A model generated the notes under the pieces. The model was not told the DNA's origin, made no database searches, and worked only from the letters and a program-made list of their open reading frames with translations. DNA of 64,000 bases from Paenibacillus agilis (GTDB lineage: Bacteria > Bacillota > Bacilli > Paenibacillales > Paenibacillaceae). Within the stretch, counting starts at the first letter, position 1, and every line of letters begins with the position of its first letter. A program made the translations under genes and the position numbers. Where the stretch lies: assembly GCF_007786455.1 (NCBI RefSeq), contig NZ_VNJK01000004.1:124001-188000 (forward strand). The letters run 5' to 3'. This document shows positions 43,776 to 53,613 of this stretch, piece by piece.

Positions 43776-46700
43776 ATGAAGAAGAAGAAAATAACACGAC
43801 CTCTTCAGCCTACTGCTCAAAAACCGAAGAAACCACTCTATTACGTTGATAATCCACATACATCTGAGCTTGGAATGTTGGATAAGATGATGAAGAAAAA
43901 AGGGCAGGACACGAGACATAAGCAGGCAAAGCTCAACGCTTTGGCCGAATTTCCAGTTATGTCTTCGGAGTTAGAAGAGATCGATTTGATGGAAGATCAA
44001 GAAGACGGTTTCGTTGCAAAGTCAGGTCGCCATTCATCGGATACATTTGAATTGGAGGATCACGACGATGTAAGAGAGCATGTTTTTACGGAGGATGAGA
44101 TAGAAGGAACGGAAGTCGATTCTGCTGTAGCCCATCTGGATAAAGCTGAGCAGCTTGAGTACGGTAGGATAACTCCAACAGAAGATGATAAGGAGTTTGA
44201 AGCAGGAGAACATGATCCAGTAATTTCATCTCGGGAAGCAGGTAAAGTTGGAGAGCGGAGAGAGCGAGAGCGCAATGAACGTAATGAGCGGAGAGTAAGA
44301 CGGGAGGCCCAGGAAGAGGAAGAAGCATCTTCATCCGCTGCATCCGGTCGCTCAGAACAAGATCGAACGCCGAAGCGTGCGCAGGATCGATATCAAGAAC
44401 GTAACAGACGCAGAGAATCAGAAAAGGTTGTTCAAGAAGATGATTCAGCAGACTCTAGTACTGGATCGGAGCAGCACCAATCGGTATCGGCTTCGTCGCC
44501 TGATCATGACGTAGAGTCAGAAGGAAAAGGATCACGGAAAAAGGCGACATCTGTGCAAGAAGATAAGTCTCACTCCCCCACTTCAGCGCAAGAGGAACGG
44601 CAAGCTGCGAATAAAGAGCAGTGGATTGCGGAGAAGCGGGGATCTCAGCGTTCTAAAGCATTTATTTACACAGATGACATCGCAGCAGAAGCGGTTACCA
44701 CTGAGAAAATAGCGCCTCACGCTATCGATGGGAGCAAACTGAAGCGCGAAAGTGTTGATACGGATACGATTCGCGATTACGCGATAAACGCGATCAAAAT
44801 AGCAGATGGTGCAGTGACGGGATCAAAACTTGCACTAGAGTCGATCGCAGGAGAGCATCTGATTCGAAATGCCATATCTGGTGGGAAAATTCGGGATCGT
44901 TCGATTACAGGCGAGAAAATCCGTGATGGCAGCATAACATCTGAGAAATTGGCTGATAAAACGATTGATTCTTCGAAGATTGCAGAAGGTTCAATCGATA
45001 CGAAACATTTGCGGGCGCTCATTATTTCAAATGAATTGATTCAGGATCATTCCATCACGGCAGATAAAATCCGAAGCGGCTCGATTCATACCGAGAATCT
45101 TGGAAACGAGAGTGTGGATACATCCAAACTTGGTGAAGAAGCAGTTACGACGTCTAAGCTAAGAGATGGTGCCGTAACCGCGGAGAAACTTGCCCTAGGA
45201 AGTATTAGTAAGGAGCATTTATCGAATAACAGTGTATCAGGCAGTGCCATTGCTGATCATACGGTAGAAAGTCGACATATAGCTGAAGAGCAAGTGCTGA
45301 CGGAACATTTGGCTCCGGGAGCAGTTAGTGCGCAAAATATCCAAAAAAATGCCGTACAAGGGCAGCATATTTCAGTTGGCGCGATTCAATCTCAACACCT
45401 GCAAGAATATGCAATTCGTCAAGAACATATCGGCCAAGGTGAAATTCAAAGCTGGAACGTATCCGATCATGCCATTACTTCCGGCAAACTAGCCGATCAA
45501 GCGGTTACGACGATCAAGCTTGTAGAACAAGCGATTACTTCTTCCAAAATAGCCGATCAAAGCATCGTGCCGTCCAAAATAGCGGAAGAAGCTATTCAGT
45601 CTCGCCATATTGCGAGACAATCGATTGAAGCTCCACATCTTGCACCTGCTGCAATAGAAAGTCAACATATTAGCCCTGATAGTATACGGCGTGAGCATAT
45701 TAAAAATGAGTCCATCGATGAGCGGCACTTGAGTGATGGTGCAGTCACTTCATACATTATTGCTCCCGAAGCGGTACAATCTCAGCATATCGATAAGCGT
45801 GCCGTAGCTACCGAACATATTCAGGACAGTGCTATTCATACTCCTCAAATTGCAACCAGCGCTATCGTAACCGAGCATTTAACCGATGCGGTTGTAACTC
45901 GCAACAAGCTTGCAGATTGGAGCGTAACATCCGCCAAGCTGGCAGACGACAGCGTACAATCACGACACTTGCAGCAGAGCTCTGTCACTTCACAGGCAAT
46001 TGCATCTGGCTCTATCCTCGATACACACATTGCACCCGATGCTATCCATTCTAGCCATATTCGTGCCCAATCCGTTGATACAGGCATGCTAAGAAATGAA
46101 AGTATTTCTAGCGACAAATTGATGCCCCAAGTCATTCGAGACCGTCATATTGGTCCTGGTGTGGTATTCTCTCATCATCTAGCAGACTACGTCGTCACCT
46201 CACTCAAGTTATCGCCGGAAAGTGTATCTACCGATAAAATTAGCGATATGGCTGTAACGGCAAGCAAGATCGCCCAGCAAAGTGTGACTGGAGATAAAAT
46301 TGCTGCTGGCAGTATTGAGACTGCCCATCTAATTGAGGGGGCTGTCACGAGTGATATCATAAGTAATCATGCGATTCAGTCCAGTCACTTGGCTGCAGGC
46401 ATTATAGCTACAGAGCATTTACAGGCGGAATCTGTAGCGGAGCACAATATTGCTTCAGAAGCGATTACGACTGAGAAGATTGCTCCACAGAGTATTCTTT
46501 CGAAACAATTGGCGATTGGCAGTGTTCGTTCTCCTCATATTGCAGATGAATCCATTAGCAGCGGGCATTTGCAGCTGAACAGTGTAAGTACCGCTCATAT
46601 TCAATTACAGGCGATTACCGAGCAGCAGTTATCCGAAGGTAGTGTAGGAGCTGCGCAATTGCAGCCAGATAGCGTTAGTGAGTTCCACATTCGAGAAGGC

Positions 46701-49700
46701 AGCATATCTTCCACGCATTTGAGAGAGCAGGCGGTGCAGGAGCAGCATATTGCTCCAGGTTCCATACAGCAGACACATTTGACCGATAGGCTTATTGGCG
46801 AACAGCATCTAGAACCGCAATCCGTATCAGCAGATATCATCCAGGATAACAGTATCACTTCTGATAAAATTAGTGCCAATGCTGTGCTCAGCAAGCACAT
46901 TGCATTAGAAACGATTTCCGGCAAGCATGTAAGAGTAGATGCCATTCAAGGCTATCACATTAAAAAAGGCAGTATTAATACATCTCATCTTGCCTCTGAC
47001 ATCTTAAGTGGTGATCAATGGCCAGATCAGAGCATTGCTGGCAGCAAGCTGAAGCCTCAAGGGATTACGAGCGGACATATCGTAGAAGAAGCCATTCAGT
47101 CCAATCACATACAGCAAGAAGCTGTAAAGACGGAACATGTTGCCGAACAGGCGATTGCGAGCAGACATATCGCGGATTATGCAGTTGGCAGTGAACATGT
47201 TCAAGCAGAAGCCATTAAGAAAGAACATATCCAGTCCGATGCAGTATCTACCGCTCACATCACACGCGATGCCGTGCAGAACTATCACATTGCACCTGGA
47301 CAAATCGAAGCTAGACATTATGCTCCGAAGTCCATTAAAGCAGAAGCCATTGAAGAGCAGTCTATTCACCGCACTCATATAACCCCTCAGGCAGTAGGAA
47401 GCGACCAGTTAGAACCAGGCAGTGTTGCACGTCAGCATATTGCTTTGAATGCTGTAAGTGCAGAGCATATTCAGCACTCTGCAATTGGCTCGATTCATCT
47501 GCAATCTGAACTCATCGATGCACGTCATTTGAAACCAGGGATTGTGACATCGGAACATCTAACAGAAGGTGTTGTACTTCCGCATCATCTGCATGAGCAA
47601 ATTATCGAAGAGTCTCATATTCAGTCCAATTCGATTCGCTCGGATATGATCAAAGATGGTGCAATCGATAATACAAAGCTTGCTGATGGTGCTGTAAGTA
47701 AGAGTAAGCTTGCTGAGAAATCGGTTAGTGGAGCCCATATTGCAGAGAACACAATCGAGAGCCATCATATTAGCAAAGGTGCTGTGGAAGGCGAGCATAT
47801 TGGTGCTTTGGAAATTACGAGTGAGCATTTGCAGCCGATGTCTATTGGTTCTAGACATCTTGGTGAAGGCATTATTCATAGCGAGCATCTGCAAGATGAA
47901 GTAGTTTCAACGGAAAAATTGAGCGAGCATGCGGTTACAAGTGAGAAAATAGCACCGAAGTCGATACGTAGTGAACACATAGAACCTTATGCGATAAGCT
48001 CCTACATGCTGCAAGATAACAGTATTATTGCAGAGAAGCTAGCTGATGGCAGTGTAAATGGGGAGAAAATCGGCAAACGCACGATCAGCAGCTCGCACTT
48101 GATGAATCAGTCCATCCAATCCGAGGTTATCGGCAATAATGTAATTGAATCTCGCCATATTGCAGACTTTGCGATCCGTACCCAACATATTGGAGAAGGG
48201 GAAATCAATCATCATCACTTAGCAGAAGCCTCTGTCCAAGGGGAGCATCTGCAGCGGGGACTTATACAGACCGAGCATTTGACTGATTACGTGATTACGA
48301 GCGATAAGCTGCGGCCTGGCTCTGTAGGAAGTGAAAGCTTATCTGTGGGAGCTGTAGCAAGCGCTCATATTCAGCCTCAAGCCATTCATTCTGCATTGAT
48401 TGAGGATGGAGCCGTAACAAGCGATAAGTTGGGCCAGCACAGCGTTGGTTCGGAGCAGCTTGGCCAAGGTGCTGTGAATGCCGTTCATATCGTACCAGAT
48501 GCAGTATGCGCTGAACATGTTGCTGAAGGGGCTGTCGGGTCTAGACAGCTCGCATCCCAAGCCATTCATGCGAACCATATTCAAGATGGTGCTGTAGCTG
48601 CCCAACATTTGCAAGAGAAGTCAGTTGCTCCTTCTCATATCCAACAATCTGCGATTCGTACGGAACATGTTGCAGATGAGTCGATAGGGTCAGAGAAGCT
48701 GCAAAATCGAGCTGTTCATAGTAAAAAGCTTGCACTGAAGTCAGTTGGAGCTGAGCATATACAAGATGAAGCGATTCATTCTGCTATGCTTCAACCGAAC
48801 AGCGTGGATAATGAAAGAATTGCGAATGGGGCTATAACAGGTCTGAAAATTGCCTCAGAGTCGATTCATTCTTCTCATTTGAGAAACGAATCGGTTCTGG
48901 CTGAGCATTTAGGCAACGGTGTTGTCAATTCCCGTACGTTACGGGCCCAAGCAGTGGATTCCTCCCATATTGCAAACGGGGCAGTCCGCAGCGATCATAT
49001 CGAAGTTCAGGCGATAGGCCCACATCATTTACAATCGTTCGCGGTTATGTCTGAACATCTTCACGATGAGGCAATTACACAAACAAAGCTGGCAGCAGGA
49101 GCGGTTACAGCCGAAAAGATTGCTCGCGGCGCGATTAGTGGTGATCTGCTTGCAGAGTCAGCGGTGTCCTCAGCTGCAATCGCTTCTGGAGCTGTAACAG
49201 GGGATAAAATAGCGCTTGAAGGAATAGGGACAGAGCATATTGCGCCTCAATCGATACAGGAGGAGCATCTAGCTTCTCAGGCTGTGAAGTCAGCCCATAT
49301 TGCTCCACAAACTGTCCTAGCTCAACATATTCAGGCTGGCGAAATTGGAGCGGAGCATATGCGCCCGATGTCGATAGGCCCTGAGCATTTGAAGCCAGGC
49401 GTCTTCCAGCTAGAGCATTTATTTACGGAAAAATGGGATGGCAGTCACATCAATGATCGATCCATTTCGTATCAGCAACTGGTGGATCATACGATCACAT
49501 CCGAGCAGATCGAGCCTTATGGCATTGAGTCGGAATCTCTTGCGATTGGAGCGGTGACGCGAGAAAATATTTCGCCAGAAGCGGTTCATTCTGAGCATAT
49601 TGCGCCTTCGTCGGTTCGGGGGGATCATCTTGCAGATGCCAGTGTTCAGAACGAACATTTTGCAAAAGGTGCGGTAGATACCGAAGCACTCGCAGATTGG

Positions 49701-52700
49701 AGTGTTAGCGCTGCGAAGTTGGCTGCGGGTGCAGTCCGCTCAAGCCATTTGGCCGATATGGCTGTATGGTCCCAGCATATTGTGGATGAGGCGATTCATT
49801 CAAATCATCTTCTCGAATCTTCAGTGGTTCGTGAGAAAATTGCTCATCGAGCTGTAGACAGTGATCGAATCGCCATTGACAGTGTAACAGGCATGCACAT
49901 TCAAAATGAAGCTGTCAGCGCTCGTCATCTTACACCTGATGCGGTATCTGGGAAGCATATTCAAGCAGATACGATAGCAGGTGTGCATATAACTGCTGAT
50001 GCCATTGATGCATCACATTTATCTGCTTTGTCTGTTCGGGGACATCACTTAGTAGAAGAAGTAATACACAGTCACCATCTTGCTCAAGACTCTATCCATG
50101 CAGGACACTTAAAAGAAGAGATAATCGAAGCGCGCCATCTCACTCCGAATTCGGTTAAAGGCGAGCATATCCAGCTTCATAGCATTACAACTGACCATCT
50201 CACAGAAGGCGTGATCGGGGAGGAGCACCTACAGGAAGGAGCAGTCACCTCCAGAGCTATTCATCCTTCCTCTATTGATAGCACTCATCTTGCTCATGCA
50301 GCAGTAGGCCATGATCATGTTCAACCTAGCATTATTGACGCTGAACATGTACGGCCTAATGCGATTGCTTCACTCCATCTTCAAGATCAAGCAGTGACTT
50401 CAAGCAAAATGGGGCTGGAGGCTGTACAAGGCAAGCATTTAGCAGAGGGTGCGGTGTCGTCCTATGTGCTTGGTGCCTTTTCAGTCACAAGTGATAAGGT
50501 AGCGCCTGATACGATATTGCCTGAGCATCTCTCTATTGGGGCTGTTGAAAGCAATCATGTTTCACCTCAAGCGATACGGTCAGAACATCTCGCGGTGCAC
50601 TCGATAAGCGCTCATCATATTGGCGCTGGAGAGATTCAAGCTGAGCATTTGCAGCCTCAGGCGATAGGTCCAGAACATTTAAAGCCAGGCGTCTTCCAAT
50701 TGAAACATCTATGTGGGGACGATCAAGGTCTAGATGGCTCCTTTATTCTCGATAGTTCGCTTACTGGTGAGCAATTGGCTGCGCACACGATTACATCCAA
50801 GCAGATTGAGGCGCTAGGTATACAAGGCGAATCGCTTGCTGAAGGTGCAATAACACGCGCGAAGCTCGCGGTTGAAGCTGTTCATGCGGAACATCTTGCG
50901 CCGACTTCTATTCGCAGTGGCCATATTATGAATGAAAATATACAGGGTAGGCATATTGCTGAAGGTGCAATTAGCGGAGAGAAGCTGGCAGATGCGAGCG
51001 TTACTTCTCACAAGTTGGTCCATGGCTCCATTCAAGCTGACCATCTTGCTGGAGCTTCCATTCACTCTATTCATCTTGCAGAGGGAGCCATTCGTTCAGG
51101 GCACTTGCAGGAGCTGTCTGTACTTCGGGAGCACATGGCCCATCGTGCGGTAGACAGCGAGCAGATTGCAACGGATAGTATTGGCGCAGAACATCTTCAA
51201 GTCGATGCCGTAACATCACGCCATCTGGCTGCTACAGCAGTAAAGGGCATTCATCTTTCCCCTGAGAGCATTCAAGCTGTTCATTTGCAAGATATGGTGA
51301 TCGAAGAGCGTCATATCGGAGATCATGTCATAGGCGGAGAGCATGTAAGACCGTTCAGTATTATGGCAGATCATCTTTCTCCTTTATCGATTAGCGGCGA
51401 GCATCTTCAAGAGGGATCGGTAACAAGCCATTCCATTCGTCCGCATTCTGTGGAGAGCATTCATCTTGCCAATGAAGTAATTGGCGCTAAACAAATGCAA
51501 GCTGATTCGGTTACGGCGAAGCATATTCAGCCGAATGCGATTGCTGCTCAGCATGTGCAGGAACAGGCAATTACTTCGGAAAAAATTGCGTTTGGTGCTG
51601 TAGGCGAGGATCATTTGGCATCTGATTCGATTCGTGAGGATCATCTTGGCGAGAATTCTGTATCTACAAGCGCACTCATGCCGAAGTCCGTCACAAGTGA
51701 TAAGCTGTCTATTTGCGCCGTGCAGTCTGATCATTTGATAGATGAAGCTATTCGCTCTAATCATATTGGTACAGGTGTCATTCGAGCATCGCATATTCAG
51801 CCGATGTCGATTAATCAAGAGCACCTGACCGCTGGTGTCATTCGCGAGTATCACATGACCGTGGAGGCTGTACAAGGGGCTCATATTGCTCCTTATGTCA
51901 TCGAATCAGGGCATTTGCAGGACTCAGTTGTAGAAGAACGTCATCTCGCTTATCAAGCGGTGAAAAGTGAACATTTGCAGCCTCAAAGTATAACGAAAGA
52001 TCATGTCGCGCCATCTGCCATTAGTGCCGATCATTTGCAAGAAGGTGCAGTTACTGCCCGTGCGATTCGACCGTTGTCCATTGAAGCGGCTCATCTTACT
52101 CCGGGCATGATCAATGCCGAACATGTGCGGGTGCATGCCATAAGCAAACAGCATATTCAGCCTGAAGCTATAGCGAACGAACATTTGCAAGAAGGCAGTG
52201 TTGGTTCAAGCAAATTGGCTCCAAATGCAGTGACTGCCGCACATCTTGCTCATGGCAGCGTGCAAGCGGGTCACATTGCGCATGGAAGTGTGCAAGCAGG
52301 GCAAATCGCCCACGGCAACGTGTTAGCCGTGCATCTTGCTCACGGCGGTGTGCAAGCGGCACATATCGCTAAGGGGAATGTGCAATCCGCCCATTTAGCT
52401 CTTGATAGCATACAGGCTGAGCATATTGCCAACAATTCTGTGCTTGCTGAGCATTTGACAACTGGGGCAGTAGAGACCGATGCTATCGCAGATTTCAGCA
52501 TCATCTCATCCAAGCTGGCGCTTGAATCCGTGCAGGGCGATCACCTTGCAGAACTGTCCGTAGCTTCACAGCATATTACAGATGGAGCGATTCGCTCTTA
52601 TCACCTGCAAGAGCTGTCTGTCATCCGTGATCATATTACGATGGGGGCAGTGGATGGAGACCGTATAGCGGTAGACAGCATCAGTGATGGGCATATCCAA

Positions 52701-53459
52701 AACCATGCGATCTTGGAGCGTCATCTTGTTGATGAGTCCGTAGCAGGCAGGCATATTCAGCAAGGTGCGGTTAGCCATTCTCATCTCGCAGCTGGAGCAG
52801 TGGCAGGAGAGCATATTGCTGCTCAAGCAATACAGTCTCCTCATTTATCACCTTGTGCGGTCAAAGCTCGGCATGTCGGAGTCGGGGAAATTATAGGCGT
52901 ACACATTCAGCCTCAATCTATCGGCGCAGAGCATATTCAGCAAGGTGCGATTCAATTCAAGCATCTTAACTTGGAAGATTTGAGTGGAACGAAGCTGCTC
53001 GATCAATCAGTAGGCGGCGAAAAACTGACTGAGGGTGCTATCCAAACATCCCACTTGGCAGAAGCAAGTGTAACGAAAACGCAAATCGCTCCGCTTGCGG
53101 TAGGCTGGAATCAGTTGGATGAGTCGCTCAAACAAAAACTTGCTAGTCTAGAGTCATCCGGGGAATTGGCGGCTTCTCCTTCCGACACTGTTCACTCAGC
53201 AGGAGATCGTAAAGTACCGCTTCAGCAGTTTGGCAAATCTGATTTTTCGTTTGACAACTTCGCTGAAACCTTAGAAGTGAACTTGACCTTCGATGAAGCT
53301 TATGAAGATGATCAGTACGTTGTCGTTGTCACGGCTAATCATCCCTCCTGCTACGCGGTCCTTAAAGAACAGTATCCAACGCATGCCGTAGTAGAGCTAA
53401 TTCGTACGAGAATAAGCCCGACGCCTAAAGGACAGCTCTCTTGGATTGCGATCGGTTAA
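43776..53459 (+). CDS. Giant decapeptide-repeat fibre protein, 3,227 residues
   Basis: Not a recognised named protein. Residues 1-305 are low-complexity and highly charged (acidic patches, then Arg/Glu/Asn runs), ending at a short WIAEKRGSQRSKAFIYTDD segment. From residue 306 (base 44691) to about residue 3,110 the sequence is roughly 280 copies of a ten-residue unit, [AS]-[IV]-x-[ST/G]-x-[HK]-[IL]-x-x-x, with almost no change of phase. Lys at position 6 prevails in the first units and His later. The last 110 residues are non-repetitive and end in LSWIAIG, like tail-fibre C-terminal domains. No signal peptide or membrane segment is present. AAAGGAG seven bases before the ATG at 43776 fixes the start. 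The repeats resemble the AVTTAKIADG-type units of phage and surface fibres, so a fibrous structure is inferred. Confidence 0.8.
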   Translation: MKKKKITRPLQPTAQKPKKPLYYVDNPHTSELGMLDKMMKKKGQDTRHKQAKLNALAEFPVMSSELEEIDLMEDQEDGFVAKSGRHSSDTFELEDHDDVREHVFTEDEIEGTEVDSAVAHLDKAEQLEYGRITPTEDDKEFEAGEHDPVISSREAGKVGERRERERNERNERRVRREAQEEEEASSSAASGRSEQDRTPKRAQDRYQERNRRRESEKVVQEDDSADSSTGSEQHQSVSASSPDHDVESEGKGSRKKATSVQEDKSHSPTSAQEERQAANKEQWIAEKRGSQRSKAFIYTDDIAAEAVTTEKIAPHAIDGSKLKRESVDTDTIRDYAINAIKIADGAVTGSKLALESIAGEHLIRNAISGGKIRDRSITGEKIRDGSITSEKLADKTIDSSKIAEGSIDTKHLRALIISNELIQDHSITADKIRSGSIHTENLGNESVDTSKLGEEAVTTSKLRDGAVTAEKLALGSISKEHLSNNSVSGSAIADHTVESRHIAEEQVLTEHLAPGAVSAQNIQKNAVQGQHISVGAIQSQHLQEYAIRQEHIGQGEIQSWNVSDHAITSGKLADQAVTTIKLVEQAITSSKIADQSIVPSKIAEEAIQSRHIARQSIEAPHLAPAAIESQHISPDSIRREHIKNESIDERHLSDGAVTSYIIAPEAVQSQHIDKRAVATEHIQDSAIHTPQIATSAIVTEHLTDAVVTRNKLADWSVTSAKLADDSVQSRHLQQSSVTSQAIASGSILDTHIAPDAIHSSHIRAQSVDTGMLRNESISSDKLMPQVIRDRHIGPGVVFSHHLADYVVTSLKLSPESVSTDKISDMAVTASKIAQQSVTGDKIAAGSIETAHLIEGAVTSDIISNHAIQSSHLAAGIIATEHLQAESVAEHNIASEAITTEKIAPQSILSKQLAIGSVRSPHIADESISSGHLQLNSVSTAHIQLQAITEQQLSEGSVGAAQLQPDSVSEFHIREGSISSTHLREQAVQEQHIAPGSIQQTHLTDRLIGEQHLEPQSVSADIIQDNSITSDKISANAVLSKHIALETISGKHVRVDAIQGYHIKKGSINTSHLASDILSGDQWPDQSIAGSKLKPQGITSGHIVEEAIQSNHIQQEAVKTEHVAEQAIASRHIADYAVGSEHVQAEAIKKEHIQSDAVSTAHITRDAVQNYHIAPGQIEARHYAPKSIKAEAIEEQSIHRTHITPQAVGSDQLEPGSVARQHIALNAVSAEHIQHSAIGSIHLQSELIDARHLKPGIVTSEHLTEGVVLPHHLHEQIIEESHIQSNSIRSDMIKDGAIDNTKLADGAVSKSKLAEKSVSGAHIAENTIESHHISKGAVEGEHIGALEITSEHLQPMSIGSRHLGEGIIHSEHLQDEVVSTEKLSEHAVTSEKIAPKSIRSEHIEPYAISSYMLQDNSIIAEKLADGSVNGEKIGKRTISSSHLMNQSIQSEVIGNNVIESRHIADFAIRTQHIGEGEINHHHLAEASVQGEHLQRGLIQTEHLTDYVITSDKLRPGSVGSESLSVGAVASAHIQPQAIHSALIEDGAVTSDKLGQHSVGSEQLGQGAVNAVHIVPDAVCAEHVAEGAVGSRQLASQAIHANHIQDGAVAAQHLQEKSVAPSHIQQSAIRTEHVADESIGSEKLQNRAVHSKKLALKSVGAEHIQDEAIHSAMLQPNSVDNERIANGAITGLKIASESIHSSHLRNESVLAEHLGNGVVNSRTLRAQAVDSSHIANGAVRSDHIEVQAIGPHHLQSFAVMSEHLHDEAITQTKLAAGAVTAEKIARGAISGDLLAESAVSSAAIASGAVTGDKIALEGIGTEHIAPQSIQEEHLASQAVKSAHIAPQTVLAQHIQAGEIGAEHMRPMSIGPEHLKPGVFQLEHLFTEKWDGSHINDRSISYQQLVDHTITSEQIEPYGIESESLAIGAVTRENISPEAVHSEHIAPSSVRGDHLADASVQNEHFAKGAVDTEALADWSVSAAKLAAGAVRSSHLADMAVWSQHIVDEAIHSNHLLESSVVREKIAHRAVDSDRIAIDSVTGMHIQNEAVSARHLTPDAVSGKHIQADTIAGVHITADAIDASHLSALSVRGHHLVEEVIHSHHLAQDSIHAGHLKEEIIEARHLTPNSVKGEHIQLHSITTDHLTEGVIGEEHLQEGAVTSRAIHPSSIDSTHLAHAAVGHDHVQPSIIDAEHVRPNAIASLHLQDQAVTSSKMGLEAVQGKHLAEGAVSSYVLGAFSVTSDKVAPDTILPEHLSIGAVESNHVSPQAIRSEHLAVHSISAHHIGAGEIQAEHLQPQAIGPEHLKPGVFQLKHLCGDDQGLDGSFILDSSLTGEQLAAHTITSKQIEALGIQGESLAEGAITRAKLAVEAVHAEHLAPTSIRSGHIMNENIQGRHIAEGAISGEKLADASVTSHKLVHGSIQADHLAGASIHSIHLAEGAIRSGHLQELSVLREHMAHRAVDSEQIATDSIGAEHLQVDAVTSRHLAATAVKGIHLSPESIQAVHLQDMVIEERHIGDHVIGGEHVRPFSIMADHLSPLSISGEHLQEGSVTSHSIRPHSVESIHLANEVIGAKQMQADSVTAKHIQPNAIAAQHVQEQAITSEKIAFGAVGEDHLASDSIREDHLGENSVSTSALMPKSVTSDKLSICAVQSDHLIDEAIRSNHIGTGVIRASHIQPMSINQEHLTAGVIREYHMTVEAVQGAHIAPYVIESGHLQDSVVEERHLAYQAVKSEHLQPQSITKDHVAPSAISADHLQEGAVTARAIRPLSIEAAHLTPGMINAEHVRVHAISKQHIQPEAIANEHLQEGSVGSSKLAPNAVTAAHLAHGSVQAGHIAHGSVQAGQIAHGNVLAVHLAHGGVQAAHIAKGNVQSAHLALDSIQAEHIANNSVLAEHLTTGAVETDAIADFSIISSKLALESVQGDHLAELSVASQHITDGAIRSYHLQELSVIRDHITMGAVDGDRIAVDSISDGHIQNHAILERHLVDESVAGRHIQQGAVSHSHLAAGAVAGEHIAAQAIQSPHLSPCAVKARHVGVGEIIGVHIQPQSIGAEHIQQGAIQFKHLNLEDLSGTKLLDQSVGGEKLTEGAIQTSHLAEASVTKTQIAPLAVGWNQLDESLKQKLASLESSGELAASPSDTVHSAGDRKVPLQQFGKSDFSFDNFAETLEVNLTFDEAYEDDQYVVVVTANHPSCYAVLKEQYPTHAVVELIRTRISPTPKGQLSWIAIG
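44691..53100 (+). repeat. 30-base coding repeat array (about 280 decapeptide units)
   Basis: Continuous array with a 30-base period inside the giant gene. The nucleotide sequence is much more varied than the protein pattern because of synonymous change, so the array is mostly old. Units at 49401 and 50691 start clearly related blocks of 1,290 bases; a nearly identical short run lies at 52220-52420. Confidence 0.85.
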
Positions 53460-53470
53460 ATGAACGAACG

Positions 53471-53499
53471 TAGGCTGGATGTATCATACATCCAGCCTA
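53471..53499 (+). terminator. Possible terminator after the giant gene
   Basis: TAGGCTGGATGTATCATACATCCAGCCTA is a near-perfect inverted repeat (arms TAGGCTGGATGTAT/ATACATCCAGCCTA) followed by TTTGTGTG. The T tract is short, so termination may be partial. Confidence 0.55.
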
Positions 53500-53546
53500 T
53501 TTGTGTGCTGCCATTTAGAAATCAGGTCGTCTGTACGCTTGCCGTT

Positions 53547-53573
53547 ACCGTGTGCGCATATAACCATACAATA
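53547..53573 (+). promoter_or_regulatory. Sigma-K-like promoter of the glycosyltransferase operon
   Basis: AC (53547-53548), exactly 16 bases, then CATACAATA (53565-53573). This is the best match in the window to the AC-N16-CATANNNTA consensus. It is 40 bases before the ATG at 53614. Confidence 0.65.
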
Positions 53574-53613
53574 TGGATAGCGATACACGATAAAGGGAGT
53601 TAGGAGGATGAGG

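Noticed and set aside
44060-52844. Many minus-strand open frames of 60-170 codons inside the giant gene
   Set aside because: They are shadows of the repetitive coding strand, with no ribosome sites and low-complexity translations.
44691-53100. Regular 30-base periodicity resembling a CRISPR or satellite array
   Set aside because: The period is coding, in one frame without stops, with synonymous variation and no constant spacer-repeat alternation.
43776-53459. The giant protein as part of a prophage tail module
   Set aside because: No portal, capsid, tape-measure, integrase, holin or other phage gene is near; neighbours are sporulation-type glycosylation genes.
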